From NCBI RefSeq assembly GCF_000372725.1, contig NW_005198894.1, forward strand, positions 8,008 through 35,821: a DNA stretch of 27,814 bases, in the 5' to 3' direction. The DNA is from Emiliania huxleyi CCMP1516. Its lineage: Eukaryota > Haptophyta > Isochrysidales > Noelaerhabdaceae. Below, piece by piece: positions 1-17,751 of the stretch. The position numbers and the translations under genes are program-made. Under the pieces are notes generated by a model. The model saw only the letters and a list, made by a program, of their open reading frames with translations. It was not told the DNA's origin and did no database searches. How positions within the stretch are numbered: position 1 is the first letter of the stretch; each line of letters starts with the position of its first letter.

Positions 1-75
1 GGGGGGGGGGGGGGGGGTCTGCGTCTCTTGGGGCGCGCTTCGTACGCTTGGGACAAGAGCGTCGGAGCGGGCAAG
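1..75. repeat. G-run plus segment repeated in inverted orientation near 17.55-17.61 kb
   Basis: A 17-base G run is followed by about 58 bases matching the reverse complement of 17547-17607 with a few differences. Here the segment lies upstream of LRR-family copy 1; at 17.6 kb it lies downstream of copy 3. That arrangement is expected if the family once formed a head-to-tail array with a shared intergenic spacer. The G run at the very end may mark a contig end. Confidence 0.7.
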
Positions 76-174
76 ACGCCGTCGCCCCGCTGGTACGGGT
101 TGGTGTCCGGATCGTGCGCCCGCGTCGGGTCCCTGCAGCCGAGCCTCACCTCCATGACCTTTGCCGGAGTGCCT

Positions 175-270
175 AATTCTTTTCCACCTGTGTCCTTGTC
201 AAAGTCGATCGTGCGATTGCCGACACGGACGAAATTCTTTCCACCTGTGTCCTTGCTGCAAAGTCGATCG
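175..270 (+). promoter_or_regulatory. Direct repeat in the upstream region of LRR-family copy 1
   Basis: A 37-38 bp block occurs twice, at 175-211 and 233-270, containing AATTCTTTCCACCTGTGTCC and ending AAAGTCGATCG. The second copy ends 10 bp before the ATG at 281. The same block precedes the ATG of copy 3 (reverse complement of about 19158-19197), so it is a conserved 5' UTR or core promoter segment. Its function is inferred from position only. Confidence 0.6.
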
Positions 271-280
271 ACTTCTCACG

Positions 281-1496
281 ATGGGCTGCTTCTCCAGCTG
301 CGTCGAGGCCCCGACCGAGGAGCTGCCCGGCCCTCCCGCCGCCGAACGCGACGCCCCGACGCCCGCCGACACCGCCGCGCCGACGCAGCCGGCCGCCGCC
401 CTCCCCTCCGCCACCGATCTCGGCGTGAGCGAGGAGAAGCTGGCGGAGTGGCGCAAGCGCGGTGGTGGCGACCTCGAGCCGGTCCTCGCGAGCGGCGCCG
501 TCGACTAGGTCCAGCCCTGGGTGGCGCAGGTTGTGACATTTGGCGATTCCGCGACTTACTGGGCCCCTGGGCCGCTACCCGTGTGCGATTTTTTGTGGCC
601 CGGACATGATACTGATAGTAAACGGGTCAGAACCGGCCAAACACAGGCTACAGCCCCACACACGCGCCCGCCATAGCTCCTGGAGAGCATGCGCGAGTGA
701 CGCGCTGCAAGCCGCGAGAGTGGCATCAGAGGCAGGAACGACGTGCTCTTGCTGCACCTCGCAGCTGCACCAAGTGTGCTCGCAGTGTATGCCACGGCCA
801 CTGCCTGCGGCATTGCTCTCGTGCAGCTAGGCGATGCAGGTCCATCAGCAGGGCTCATCCAATGCGAGCGCACATTGTGCGTAGCCGCGGGCAGGTGGCA
901 GTGCACAGCCGCACACCGGCTGTGGCGGCTCGAATGCCCCCGGCAGTGCTGCTAGTCATCAACTTGCGTATTAGGGCCGCAGCAGACTGCTGCTGTGGCA
1001 GCAGCAGCAGCCTGCTGCTGCCTGATTCAGTCAAGCCAGCGGTGCAGCGAGGCGTGCAGAATTCGCGCGGTTTTGTCCCTCCTGAGGCTGAGCGCATTCG
1101 AGCCCGTCGACCGGAGTTGGATGGTACCACGCGTCTCACTGAGACGCGGGGTACTGGCCATGGCCGGGCTACGGAGCGTGAGGTGGCGAGCGGAGCGAGC
1201 GACAAAACAACGAGAAAAACACGGATCTGAGGATTGTCACAAAACCTCAGATCTTGCGCCACCCAGGGCTGGACCTAGTCCGTCGCCGTCCTCGACGCGC
1301 AGTGGGTCGTCCGCCACGCCGAGGCGGGCGGCGTCCTCACCCACCGCCAGGCGCTGCCCAAAGAGGCCTTCCTCTCTTTCGCCGACCTCGTCGAGGCGAC
1401 CGGCAAGTATGACTGGCTTCCCGTCGGAGCGCTCTCCTACCCGTGGCGGCCTTGCTCACTAGCACCCACTTGCTATCACTTGCCTACTCACAGCTG
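281..1496 (+). pseudogene. LRR-family copy 1, N-terminal part, interrupted by a TIR element
   Basis: Residues 1-74 (281-502) start MGCFSS and are nearly identical to copy 3 at 17752-19147. The reading frame then runs into a 778-bp insertion that supplies a stop within three codons, and resumes exactly at 1285 with the next expected residues (AVLDAQWVV...). Homology to copy 3 continues to about 1450, at the SYPW motif, then stops abruptly. No WDFGSLHQ domain or LRRs follow, so this copy is both interrupted and 3'-truncated. The upstream block matches copy 3. MGC...S is a classic N-myristoylation/palmitoylation context. Calling it a pseudogene is an inference; excision or splicing of the insert would still leave a truncated protein. 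Confidence 0.85.
503..1280. mobile_element. 778-bp non-autonomous TIR element (MITE-like) inserted in copy 1
   Basis: The left end reads GACTAGGTCCAGCCCTGGGT and the right end is its exact reverse complement; the perfect inverted repeat is about 26 bp and an imperfect GGTT-GTGACA follows. It is flanked by CGTC at 499-502 and 1281-1284. The intact paralogue (copy 3) has only one CGTC there, which proves insertion with a 4-bp target duplication. No transposase-like ORF is apparent inside. An internal hairpin GCGTCTCA/TGAGACGC lies at about 1130-1150. The superfamily is not assigned. Confidence 0.9.
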
Positions 1497-1505
1497 ATGT
1501 GGTAG

Positions 1506-1820
1506 GTGTGCACCTTCACGCCGAGCATCCCGGTGGCCATCTATTCGCGCGGCGAGCTGGTCCCCATTCCCGCATCGGGGTTGAAGCTGCGGGTGCGCCA
1601 GAAGCTGCCGCTGCGCGCTGAGGAGCAGCCCACCCAGATCTTGTGACCAGCTGTGTCAGTCGCACAGCCATCCACTTTTGCATTCCTGTTCTAGGTGTTT
1701 GGCGTCACGCTCACGCGCGAGCTGCTGCAAGACGTCTACAAGAAAGGCGAGTTCCTCTGCAAAATTTCGACGCGAGCGGGCGAGGATGGGAACTTTCGCC
1801 GCCTGCTTGCCGTGGGTCGT
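1506..1820 (+). other. Orphan exon-like fragments of unknown gene
   Basis: Two stretches look coding on the plus strand. 1506-1643 follows an AG and reads ...FTPSIPVAIYSRGELVP...; 1695-1820 follows TTCTAG and reads VFGVTLTRELLQDVYKK.... The gap of about 50 bp begins with GT and ends with AG, but the phases do not join cleanly, so either the boundary is wrong or the gene is damaged. I do not recognise the family. They lie just after the point where copy 1 loses homology and may be part of a rearranged neighbour. Confidence 0.35.
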
Positions 1821-1899
1821 TTTGGGGGCGCTCCCCTTACCCGGCGCGGCGTAGGTCCTCCACTCTGACGTATGGAGGGGAGGCACGGACAACGGCCCA

Positions 1900-2400
1900 A
1901 TTCATCAATTCCACTCCCCCCCCCCCCCCTTTTTCCCCCCCTAAAGGGGGGCCTCCTTTGAACTTTGCCTGGTGGTTCCCTCCGACGGGGGGGGCTCCCC
2001 CGGGGGCCCTTTCCGGGGGGCCTTTTTATTACCGCCTCCGCCCTTGCCAAAAAGCCAAATCTTTTATTGCCGCCTTCCCTGGGGGCCCCTTCCTTGCCCC
2101 CCCCCCCCCTTGGAAGCCGCCGCCTCCCTTGCCGTCCCCCTTTCCCACCTCCTCCTCCTTTCCCCCCCTGCCGCCGCCTTTCCCGTCACCTCCCTGGCCA
2201 TCCTTTCCTTTACCGCCTTCCCCGAGGGGGGAGGTTGTCCCCTCCCTCCCCGCCTGGACCGCCTCCCCCTAAGGGCCTTTTCCTTTATTGCCCCCCCCCC
2301 CCCCCCCCCACTTCGCCGCCTCCCCTACCCACCGACCCCCCCCCTCGCCCCCCCCGGCCCCCGCCACCTCCACCGCCTCCTTCGCCGTCCCCCCTCCTAG
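1900..2400. repeat. C-rich low-complexity block
   Basis: About 500 bp of C-runs broken by CCTTT, CCGCC and GGGG, with no codon structure that fits either flank. Long proline-rich frames cross it but are compositional. It separates the orphan exons from the decayed reverse transcriptase. The density of homopolymers makes base-call or assembly error likely. Confidence 0.6.
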
Positions 2401-2519
2401 AAACATCGGATCCGTACGCAAAAGCATGCGCGACTTGTGCACTCTTTCGTGCCTCTCTCTCGCCGGTGCGCGGGGCATGGCCTCCCGCGCGGCTCGCGCT
2501 CACTCGGCCTGCCTCCGCC

Positions 2520-3560
2520 TCGCGGCTGGCTGAGCACGCCATGGGTCCGCTGGGTGCGGCGCTGCTCGCTCGCTGCGCTGCACAAAGCTGCGAGAAGCAG
2601 AGGGGCCTCCTGAGCTTGAGCATTGCGCAGCGCGGCTGCTGGTGCTCGAGGGCGGCCGTGCAGTGGCGTGAGGGCCTGATTGGTGGTGACCTCGTGCTGC
2701 ATCACGGCGTGCGCAGCATGCTCCCTCACCCGGTGCTGAGACATGCTGGTGGGCGACTGGCGCCAGCTTCTCAGTGCTGTCCTTGGCGTTGTGCAGCATG
2801 TCGCAATACTCCTGTTGCGCTGACCGGCGCGCGGGGTGCCTGCGTCGTGCCGCGAGTGGAGCGAGAGGCTCGAGGCGCGCGGCTGTCGGTCAACCCTGCG
2901 GCGCATGCGCGCCGCCACAAGGCTGCTCATGAGGACCCGGTTGGCAAGGCGGCGGATGGCTGCAGGGATGCCGATGGGGCGGGTGCCAGTGAGGTTGCCC
3001 TTGTCGTCCCGCTTCTCGATCGCACCCAGCAGCTAGAGGTCGCCCCAGAGCGCGGCGGTGCTGTCGTGCACCCTGCCCTGGTTGATGGCGGCCACGATGT
3101 CGAACAGGACCTCCCGCACATCCGGGCCCGCGTAGTGCAGGAACTCGAGCTCCTCGTAGCTGACACCGTCGACGGACAGAGTGGAAGACCTGTCCCAGAA
3201 GGCCTTCTTGTACTCGGCGGAGTTAGTCACGTAGCGCTTGACGACGCCGAAGGGCTCGGGAACCGGCTCAAAGGTGCTGGGAGGCGGCGGCTCGTCGCGC
3301 TGGGGGTGGAGGGAGGGAGCGGAGCGTGTTGCGCACCAGCTCCTGCTCCTCCGAGAGCCCGTCGTCAAAGAGGCCAGTCTCGGCGATCGGGTTGGTGGAG
3401 AAGCGCGCACAGGCCTTCGAGAGGTAACCGGAGTTGGCGAGGCTGCCGCTCTTGCTCCGCTGCGGCGCGCTACTGCTCCACGCGAGCCCGCCTCGCCGCC
3501 TCCGCCTCGGCGGCCTCGTGACGTCCAACATCTCGTCGACCAACTGCGTCCAGCCCGCCC
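2520..3560 (-). pseudogene. Decayed non-LTR-type reverse transcriptase, N-terminal half
   Basis: Read on the minus strand, 3410-3033 encodes ...EPFGVVKRYVTNSAEYKK... and then ...YEELEFLHYAGPDVREVLFD.... After an in-frame TAG it continues as LLGAIEKRDDKGN, then GTRPIGIPAAIRRLANRVL at about 3030-2900. The order (helical fingers region, a lysine-rich strand, then RPIxIP and an Arg-rich helix) matches the fingers motifs of LINE/R2-type reverse transcriptases. A frameshift near 3300 links it to an upstream frame ending ...SEEQELVRNTLRSLPP; a further frame change follows near 2800. No YxDD box was found before the C-rich block. Stop and frameshifts indicate a dead fragment, though sequencing error could contribute. 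Confidence 0.6.
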
Positions 3561-3905
3561 TGCATCACCATGCGCACACGCCCCTTGATCTCCTGAAAGA
3601 ATGTATAAAGGGATTTCTTTTCAGTTTTTGGTCTGAAGCCTGCTGGCTCTCTCCGCTTTCGAGAGGGTTTGCATGGGCTCCGCGCGGGCCGCGGCGTCCT
3701 CCGTGTCGGCTCCTGCAGGATGAGAATTGAGATCGCTGGCAGCCGTGTTGCTCGTGTGTCGTGAGTTGCCGCGCTCCTCCGTCCTCGGTGAGCAGCGGCA
3801 AGCGGGCCGTGTAATATACGATTTGGCGAGAGCCCTCCTCCAACGCAAACGAAAAAACCGCGCCCCACCCTCTCTCGCACCCCTGCGCCTCGCGAGCCCT
3901 GCGCG

Positions 3906-11409
<7,504 letters not shown>

Positions 11410-12140
11410 CCGTAGCGGCAGCAAAAAGAATTTTAACACTGGTACGTGGTTCTCGAGGTTCTCGAGGTGGATATCCTTTGGCCGCGTTGGGTAGCGAGGA
11501 TTGGTGTAACCCGAGCCACGGAGGCGTGTTTTCTGGCGGCCGACCGTCAGTGCACGGAGTTGCCACTTCTCCGACTGCCCCGGCTAGTTCACGGGTTTCG
11601 CGGGTGTGACCCCATGCGTCAAACCCGAGACCTAGCGCGGGTGGGTTGGAGGGGGCTCGCCCCGTTCCTCCCCATCGGGCCGCGTGAGCGGCCTCGCCTC
11701 GCAGATTCGTTTTTCGCGCCTGGGTCAGGCGCGCGGGGCATCCCCCGGGTCGCTCGACCAGCGATCCGAAGAGTGGCCGCTATGCGAGGGAAAGAGCGGG
11801 GCCCACGGGGTACGCCTCCGTCCGGCCCCCTCCGAGGGGGGAAGGGAATTGTGGGGTCCCCACGGGCGCCTCAGTTCGGCCCTCCCGAGGGGGGGAGGGG
11901 AGCAAGGGGGTGGGGGGATCGGGGCGGGGGGATTGTCCAAAATACGTCAGCCTCGCACGCCTAGAGCTAGGTCTGACACCCGACCGCCCCCCCCTCCCTA
12001 ATATTAACCGGCGAGAGCACATTTTGGCCGGCTAATGTTAGGGAGGGGAGGGCGATTTTCGCGTAATTTTGTCCACCTACCAGGGTTAATCAGCTGGGCC
12101 GCCTCAATTGCCACGTTCTCGGAGGTGGGGCGTCTCGCGC
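11410..12140. other. Intergenic region between kinase start and LRR-family copy 2
   Basis: No convincing gene is seen. A G-rich stretch lies at about 11820-11930. An imperfect inverted repeat CTCCCTAATATTAACCGGC / GCCGGCTAATGTTAGGGAG (17 of 19 paired) with a 15-nt loop lies at about 11993-12048. Copy 2 should have its last exon here (compare copy 3), but no such exon is found. Confidence 0.6.
11993..12048. repeat. Imperfect hairpin next to the broken 3' end of copy 2
   Basis: Two 19-nt arms pair at 17 positions around GAGAGCACATTTTG. It lies about 95 bp beyond the last homologous base of copy 2. It could be a short MITE or solo inverted repeat; no target duplication was identified. Confidence 0.55.
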
Positions 12141-13076
12141 CTTCAAGCTCGGGGCGGCCCCCTCCTTGAGGGCGGCGGCCAGCGCCTTGCAGCCCTCGTC
12201 GCCAATCCGGTTGGCGCCGAGAAAGAGGGTGAGCGTCTCGAGCCGCGGCACTGCCCCCTCCTTGCCGAGGGCGGCGGCCAGCGCCTTGCAGCCCTCGTCG
12301 CCAATCTTGTTGCCGCCGAGATAGAGCGTCTCAAGCCGCGGCGCCGCCCCGCTCGCGAGGACCTCCGCCAGCTGCGCCGCCTCCGCGTCGCCCCAGCCGA
12401 GGCCGCCGTAGCCCAGCCCGGTCGCCTTGCCAAACTGCTCCTCGAAGGCGGCCTCGTACAGCCGCTTCACCAGCGGCTTGTCGTCCTTGCCGTTGGTGAA
12501 GCTCTTCTTCTCCAGCTCCGCCGCGAACGCAGACGGCAGCAGCGGAGGGCGCCGACCGCCGCCCCTGGTGCAGTCGGCTCGGAGGCTGCTCCAGTTGTAC
12601 ACCTTGCCGCCGCGCATCTTGCCGAGGTCGAGCGAGAGGTAGCCAGCCTTTGTCAGGCCAGCCCAGCTCTGCTCCGTGAAGCACCAGCCGCGGTCAAAGT
12701 ACTTGGCCACGTTGGTGCCCCTCGTGCCTTGTGTCCCTCCTGCCCTTGTTGGGCCTGTCCCGGGGACAGTGACGGGTCCAAGCACTGGCAGGCAACTGGA
12801 TACCGGTGTTAACCTTTGTTGGGAGTAGAGCGTGCCGAGGCAGCCCAGTCCCTGCTTGAAGAGCGCGTTCTGCTCCTCGGTGCGCAGGACGCCGTTGGGG
12901 GGGTCGGGGTGCTGGTGCAGCGAGCCGAAGTCCCAAAACACGCCGAGCCGCGGGATACGTGCATGGCTGAGCAGGGCCTTGAGCGCCCTCGCGACGCGGG
13001 CGAGGTTGGCTCCGCGCGGGTCGGGGTGCTCCTTGGTCAGCCACGGGTAGGAGAGCGCGGCGACGGGAAGGAAATA
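12141..13076 (-). pseudogene. LRR-family copy 2, truncated at both ends
   Basis: A single 312-codon frame (936 nt) begins after CTAATCTAG with YFLPVAALSYPW and matches copy 3 from its residue 118 to the exon 1 donor (AAG then GCGCGAGACG). The N-terminal 117 residues, including MGCFSS, are absent upstream, and the final exon (ELWVGYKNKEQ...) is absent downstream. Around 12725-12830 about 35 residues differ completely from copy 3 (QRLTPVSSCLPVLGP... in place of HQYTFVLRLTSFPDG...), a block replacement that keeps the frame. The VFWDFGSLHQH motif and two LRRs (GDEGCKALAAAL) are intact. A distant upstream exon cannot be excluded, but a broken duplicate is more likely. Confidence 0.7.
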
Positions 13077-13149
13077 CTAGATTAGACGGGATTGTCCGAG
13101 ATTGTCCGAGATTGGCTGCGGTTAGCCGCGATGGCTGCGCCCCCCCTCT

Positions 13150-13975
13150 CCCTCCCTTAACGGTTTCAGCCGCCTCGGTATGTGCCGACTGTGCCTCTGT
13201 TCACACGCCTGGCTGTGAACAGGCTTCAACCGCATGCGCCGGCTCGAGATGCCGATCTCGGAAGTGGCGACCGCCGTCGTGTCGCTCTCGTGAGCTGCAG
13301 CGAGATGGAGGGAGATGGGGCGAGATTTGGGGCGAGATGGGGCGAGATTTGGGGCGAGATGGGGCGAGCGGCAGCGAGATGGAGCGAGATGGGGCGAGAT
13401 GGGGCGAGATGGGGCGAGATTTGGGGCGAGCTGCAGCGAGATGGAGCGAGATGGAGCAAGATGGAGCGAGATTTGGAGCGAGATGGGGCGAGATGGGGCG
13501 AGATGGGGCGAGATTTGGGGCGAGATGGGGCGAGCGGCAGCGAGATGGAGCTAGATGGGGCGAGATTTGGGGCGAGCTGCAGCGAGATGGAGCGAGATGG
13601 AGCAAGATGGAGCGAGATTTGGAGCGAGATGGGGCGAGATGGGGCGAGATGGGGCGAGATTTGGGGCGAGATGGGGCGAGCGGCAGCGAGATGGAGCGAG
13701 ATGGGGCGAGATGGGGCGAGATGGAGCGAGATGGGGCGAGATGGGGCGAGATTTGGGGGGAGGAGACACGGCGTGGTAGGGCGAGATACGGCCGAGGTGC
13801 GGCGAGGTGGAGGGAGATACGGCGAGATGTGGTCAGGTGGAGGGAGATTTGGAGGTAAGGCGGTATGGCGAGAAGGGCGTGGGCTTGCCGCGCCTCTTCA
13901 CAGGCTGCCGCTGTGAACAGGTCGGCGCTCGAGGTGGACGAGGCGCGGGAGAGGGTGCGGGCGGCGGCGCGGTGA
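13150..13975 (+). CDS. 3' end of a small unknown gene, last two exons plus part of a third
   Basis: Exons 13223-13289 and 13921-13975 join in frame to give ...FNRMRRLEMPISEV...VSLSSALEVDEARERV...AAR and a TGA. The intron 13163-13222 begins GTTTCAGCCGCC, a copy of exon start GCTTCAACCGCA, and ends with the hairpin CACACGCCTGGCTGTGAACAG. The second intron starts with GTGAGC and ends CTGTGAACAG. The upstream exon (ending SLNG at 13162) could not be followed further because stops intervene. The C-terminus looks like an amphipathic helix. Family unknown. The two introner-type borders in plus orientation are the main support for the strand. Confidence 0.5.
13290..13920 (+). repeat. 631-nt intron filled with 10-12 nt GAGATGGGGC tandems
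   Basis: More than 40 copies of GATGGGGCGA/GATTTGGGGCGA-type units fill 13300-13760, decaying towards 13860. Larger blocks of about 180 bp are repeated. Long frames on both strands (for example Ile-Ser-Pro-His-Leu-Ala repeats on the minus strand) are by-products. The start GTGAGCTGCAGCGAG resembles the following exon GTCGGCGCTCGAG. Confidence 0.85.
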
Positions 13976-15020
13976 GCAAGAGGATTGATTTGAACATTGA
14001 AGAGAGGCGGGGGAGGAAGGGGGGGGGGGGGGAGGGTCGGCTGTCGCGGCATGGCAGCGCGACGCCGCGCGATTGCTTTGTACGTTGCGCGCCGGCCTCT
14101 CCGCTCGCTCGCTGGTAACTCAGCTAACACCGACGGGATGGTGGGGTCTCTGGGGATGGACGGGACACCGGGAGTGGGGAGAGCGCGGCCCCAGCGCCCA
14201 GGATGCGCCATAAGGTAGCTGAAACTAAAAAAGATTCAGGATTCCCGTTTGTGCAAATCAACATTCCCTCCCCCAACCGCTTTCCCCGGACCCCCCGCGG
14301 CATCTGGGGCCGGGGGCCGTGCTCACAGTAGGGGCAAACACTGAAAACGTAACTTGACCGGGGCGCGGTTTTTTTTGGACTAGACTGCTCGGGGGAGGTG
14401 GGCGAGTGATTGGGTAGCTTTGGGGCCACCGAAAATAATGAGAACCGCCCCCTATATCTCGCCAAATCTCGATTTTTCGCGGGAATGGGGGCTTCTCAGC
14501 CCCGCGCGAGCTACAGTGACTCCCCAGGGCTTGTCCCGTGGCCCAAAGTGGTACCTCGAGCTCCGCCACGAGCGTGGGCAATCAGGAGACACCCACAGTC
14601 ACGGCGGGCGAGGAGTTGGGTGACGGCCAACTGTCGATTACGGCGCCTCTGGAGCCTCCTGTATCGTCGGTTCGGCTCGAAGATCGTGCCGCATCCGCAT
14701 GTAAACCACCTCCGCGCCCCCGCTGGCACATGTCCGCATTGCCCGAGCCTGGGAGAAGTTCCCAGTGCCCGGAGGCTGCACAGGTCCGCGAAACGCTGGC
14801 GCTGCAGCTCCCGGCGCGCACCCCAGATTCGCGAGGAAAACAGCCGAAAACGGGTCGCGCCGCGATCGACCCTCAGCGAGCCCAGGCGAGCCTGGTAATC
14901 CCACCCGGTGGTAAGCGCACGTCCTCCGCGTAATCTAGCGCGCTGTGCAGCCCGCCAGTGCATGGCGCCGACCTGGGCCGACTGGTCGATCTCGCCGCGA
15001 TCTCGCCATCCAATTCTCGG
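13976..15020. other. Stretch without a supportable gene
   Basis: Several overlapping frames of 80-160 codons on both strands cover 14400-14960, but none shows a domain I recognise or introner-style splice junctions. 14220-14400 is less GC-rich and may be intergenic. A short G-run lies near 14020. Confidence 0.5.
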
Positions 15021-17177
15021 TCAGGTGTAGTGGATCACCTTAAAATCCTGGATGAATTCCTGAGCCCACCTGGCCCCACCAGACGGGTGGCACGAGGCGT
15101 TCGGGCCACTTTTTAGCGCCTCCCGAGCCTCCCGGCGCCTCCTGTGGCCTCCTGGACCCTCTCCCCCGCAGCCTCTCTCGGCGACGTGGGGAGCGGCTGC
15201 CGTCCACGGCTCGCACCGGCTCTTCCAGCGGCTCCACGCTTGCCGCCTGTGACGCCCGCGCCACGCACTGCCACGCGGCCGCTCGAGAGAGCGGTCGACG
15301 CCCATACTGCTGGGTGTGGCGCTCTATCGGTCGACGCTTCGGCGTCGCTGCTTGGTTGGGGACCCGTGCCTCGACGCGGCGGCGCGGCCGAGTACATATC
15401 CCCTCCGTTTTGTGGTAACGCGGAATATGAGCATATAAAGTACACAACACACATACCACGGTCCGTCTGCATCCTCGGCCATCTACCGCCGTATCGCATC
15501 ACCCTATGTGTTCGCTGTCCACTGCATGTGTGTGCCGCAGAGTCAACGTGCATTGCGCCGTGGGCGCGCCTCGCGCGCCTGTGGCGCCGCCTCATCAGCC
15601 GCCACGCCTGCTGCGGTTGCCCGGCGCTCGCCCGCACGCGCTGCACCGTCGCGTCCGCCTTCTCCTTCGCCTCGCGCTCCGCATCCTTGCGCACCGCGTT
15701 GACGCTGACCTCCTGGAGCGTCTTCACCTGCGCCCTCAGCTGCGAGGAGCGCTGCTGCTCCCGCCGCGCGGCGGCCGCCGACGCGTCGGCGCTCGCCTGC
15801 AGCTCGGTGTACGAAGGCGCCGCCTCGGGCTCCTCCCGCGTGCGGTGCAGCGCCGAGAGCAGCTCCTTGCCGCGCACCTTCAGGAGCGAGGCGACGGGCA
15901 CCGCCGCGGCGATGTGCCGGTGTAGCGTGTGGGAGCCGTTGGCCGGGTTGTACGACGGGCCCGAGATGCCCTTGGACTTGGCGAGGCAGTTCTTCAGATA
16001 GTTCGAGAGCGCGGTCTGCCCGACGTCGTGGTCGATGACCTCGAGCTGCACCAGCGTGCGCGTGATGTGGGCGAGCGGCTCCGCCGCCCGAGCGGCGGCT
16101 TGGCTGAGCAAGGACGGGACGAGGCCCTTGGCGAGAGCCAAGTTACGCCACTCCGGATCGTCGGTCGGAGGCTGCCATCGCTCGCGCAACTGCGCACAAC
16201 ACGCACACACGGCTCAGGCAGCAAGGCCGAGATAGAGCCGAGATATAGCCGAGATATAGCCGAGATATAGCCGAGGTGTAGCAGCCGCGGCGGCGGCTCG
16301 GGGGGCGGTGGGAGAGCAGGGCGGGCGCCTGCTTGTAGCGACTCGACTGCAGCAGCACGACGTTCATCCACTGGTCGACGAGCGTCGGGACGGCGACCCA
16401 CGAGCCGTCCGCGCCGCGGCCATGTAGCAGCACGAGCAGCGCCCATGCGTGCACCTCCGCCTCGCTGGGCAACGCCTTGCCCGAGGCGCACAAGATCGAG
16501 TTCCTGCGGCGCGCGCGAGGGGCAAGAGCTCGCCAAGGCGGGGCGAGCGCGGCCACGGCGAGGGCGGGCACGCACCGCTTCGATTCGGGCGCCCCGCGCT
16601 GCAGCGCCGCGCGCCGCTCAAGCTCGGCCTGCACGCTCTGGAGGATCTGCTGCAGCTGCTCGGTCGTGACATCTGCGGCACACACGCGCAAACCTGAGAC
16701 CCCCACGGGCCCGGCGGCGGCGCGGCGAGCGGGGCGCGCGCAGGGGCACACACGGGCGTCGCAAACGCGCGGGCGCAGCGCGCCTGGAGCACCAGGAAGG
16801 GTGCCACCGCCGGCGCCGTGCTCATCGTGATCACCTGCACGCACAGGCATCGCAGATCGTCAATGTCCCGCTGTGTCCCGAGCTTGGGGCTCGCGCTCCG
16901 GCGCCACGGGCTCGACGCGAGGACTCTGGAGAGAATGTCAGAGTGAGAGTGGATGAGGTTGGAGTGGAGGCGGCAATCGCCGTGCGGGCGCGCCCGGGGC
17001 TGCAGACTCCTCCAAAGCAGCGAGACGGGAGCGCGCGCGCGACCGCGGGCCGGATTTTGCGGGGGAACTCGGGGGGAGGGCGCCCCGGACACGCCCTGCA
17101 CGCGGCGCGGGCTGGCGCTCACCAGGAGCGGCAGCATTTGCGGTCTTGAGCCGAGGTTTTTCTTTCGACGCCATCAT
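15021..17177 (-). CDS. Unknown protein with coiled-coil segment, several exons
   Basis: Coding-looking pieces on the minus strand include an N-terminal exon 17177-17123 ([18 protein letters not shown], then a GTGAGC donor), an exon from 16834, a piece at about 16672-16310 ([20 protein letters not shown]... and [16 protein letters not shown]...[17 protein letters not shown]), a piece at about 16190-15610 ([19 protein letters not shown]...), and a last exon of about 15062-15021 ending [12 protein letters not shown]. The region 15850-15640 is rich in Glu, Arg and Ala with heptad-like spacing, so a coiled coil is likely. The intron near 16200-16290 has GATATAGCCGA tandems. I do not recognise the family. 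Exon borders inside 15060-15620 and 16690-16834 could not be fixed. Confidence 0.55.
16205..16285 (-). repeat. 11-nt tandem repeat in an intron of the unknown gene
   Basis: Four copies of GAGATATAGCC with a diverged fifth occur at about 16229-16280. Same class of 10-11 nt CCGAGAT-type tandems as in the kinase and lipase introns. Confidence 0.75.
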
Positions 17178-17751
17178 TCTTTTCCCTTTCAGCGGCCTCA
17201 CTTGTCGCATTTGCGAGGAAAGCAGGCGCGAGCGCTGCGGCGCCGGAGTCTTTCGGTCACCATTCTGGACCATCTTAATATTTTTCAATGATTTTTGCAG
17301 GGTCTGAAAGCTGAGACTCAGCTCTTCACGCTCGGCATGAAAGCAAGGTCCGTCCGGGGGGTCCCATTTTTCAGTATTTCCCCCTACTCACAGTCACACG
17401 TGCACTATAGGCTAGTTCCAATTCACTCTGACACGCTAATCCGAATGGCCATCGATGTCCGGTCTGCATCATCTACTCCCCCGACTGTCTCCCGTGTGTC
17501 TTTCGCCCAACCAGACCCTGACCCCACTTCCCCCTCCCCCGCCCCATTGCCCGCTCCGACGCTCTTGTCCCAAGCGTACGAAGCGCCCCGAGAGACGCAG
17601 ACCCCCCCTCCCCACCGCCCCCCGCACCCCACCCCCACCGCCGCTGTGCGTCGTGCTCCGCAGCCGCAGGGTCTGTTGCTCTCTCTGCCGTGCTCGCGCG
17701 GCGGCCCCGCAGGAACCCGCGCCCTTGCCGCCCGGCCTGGGCTGGAGAGGC
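17178..17751. other. Spacer between unknown gene and LRR-family copy 3
   Basis: It probably holds the promoter of the unknown minus-strand gene and the 3' end of copy 3. It contains the segment at 17547-17607 shared in inverted form with the window start. No gene is seen. Confidence 0.5.

Noticed and set aside
1965..3521. Long plus-strand open frame of about 518 codons
   Set aside because: It crosses a proline-coding C-rich block and then runs antisense to the reverse-transcriptase remnant; no domain in this frame.
11410..11439. Upstream GTG start for the kinase
   Set aside because: A nuclear eukaryotic gene should start at ATG; the first ATG at 11409 gives a convincing targeting sequence.
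13201..14211. Minus-strand frame of 336 codons with Ile-Ser-Pro-His-Leu-Ala-Pro repeats
   Set aside because: A by-product of 10-12 nt intron tandems; same region is open in several frames on both strands.
14410..14963. Candidate genes on either strand
   Set aside because: Frames overlap on both strands, contain no recognisable domain and show no introner-type borders.
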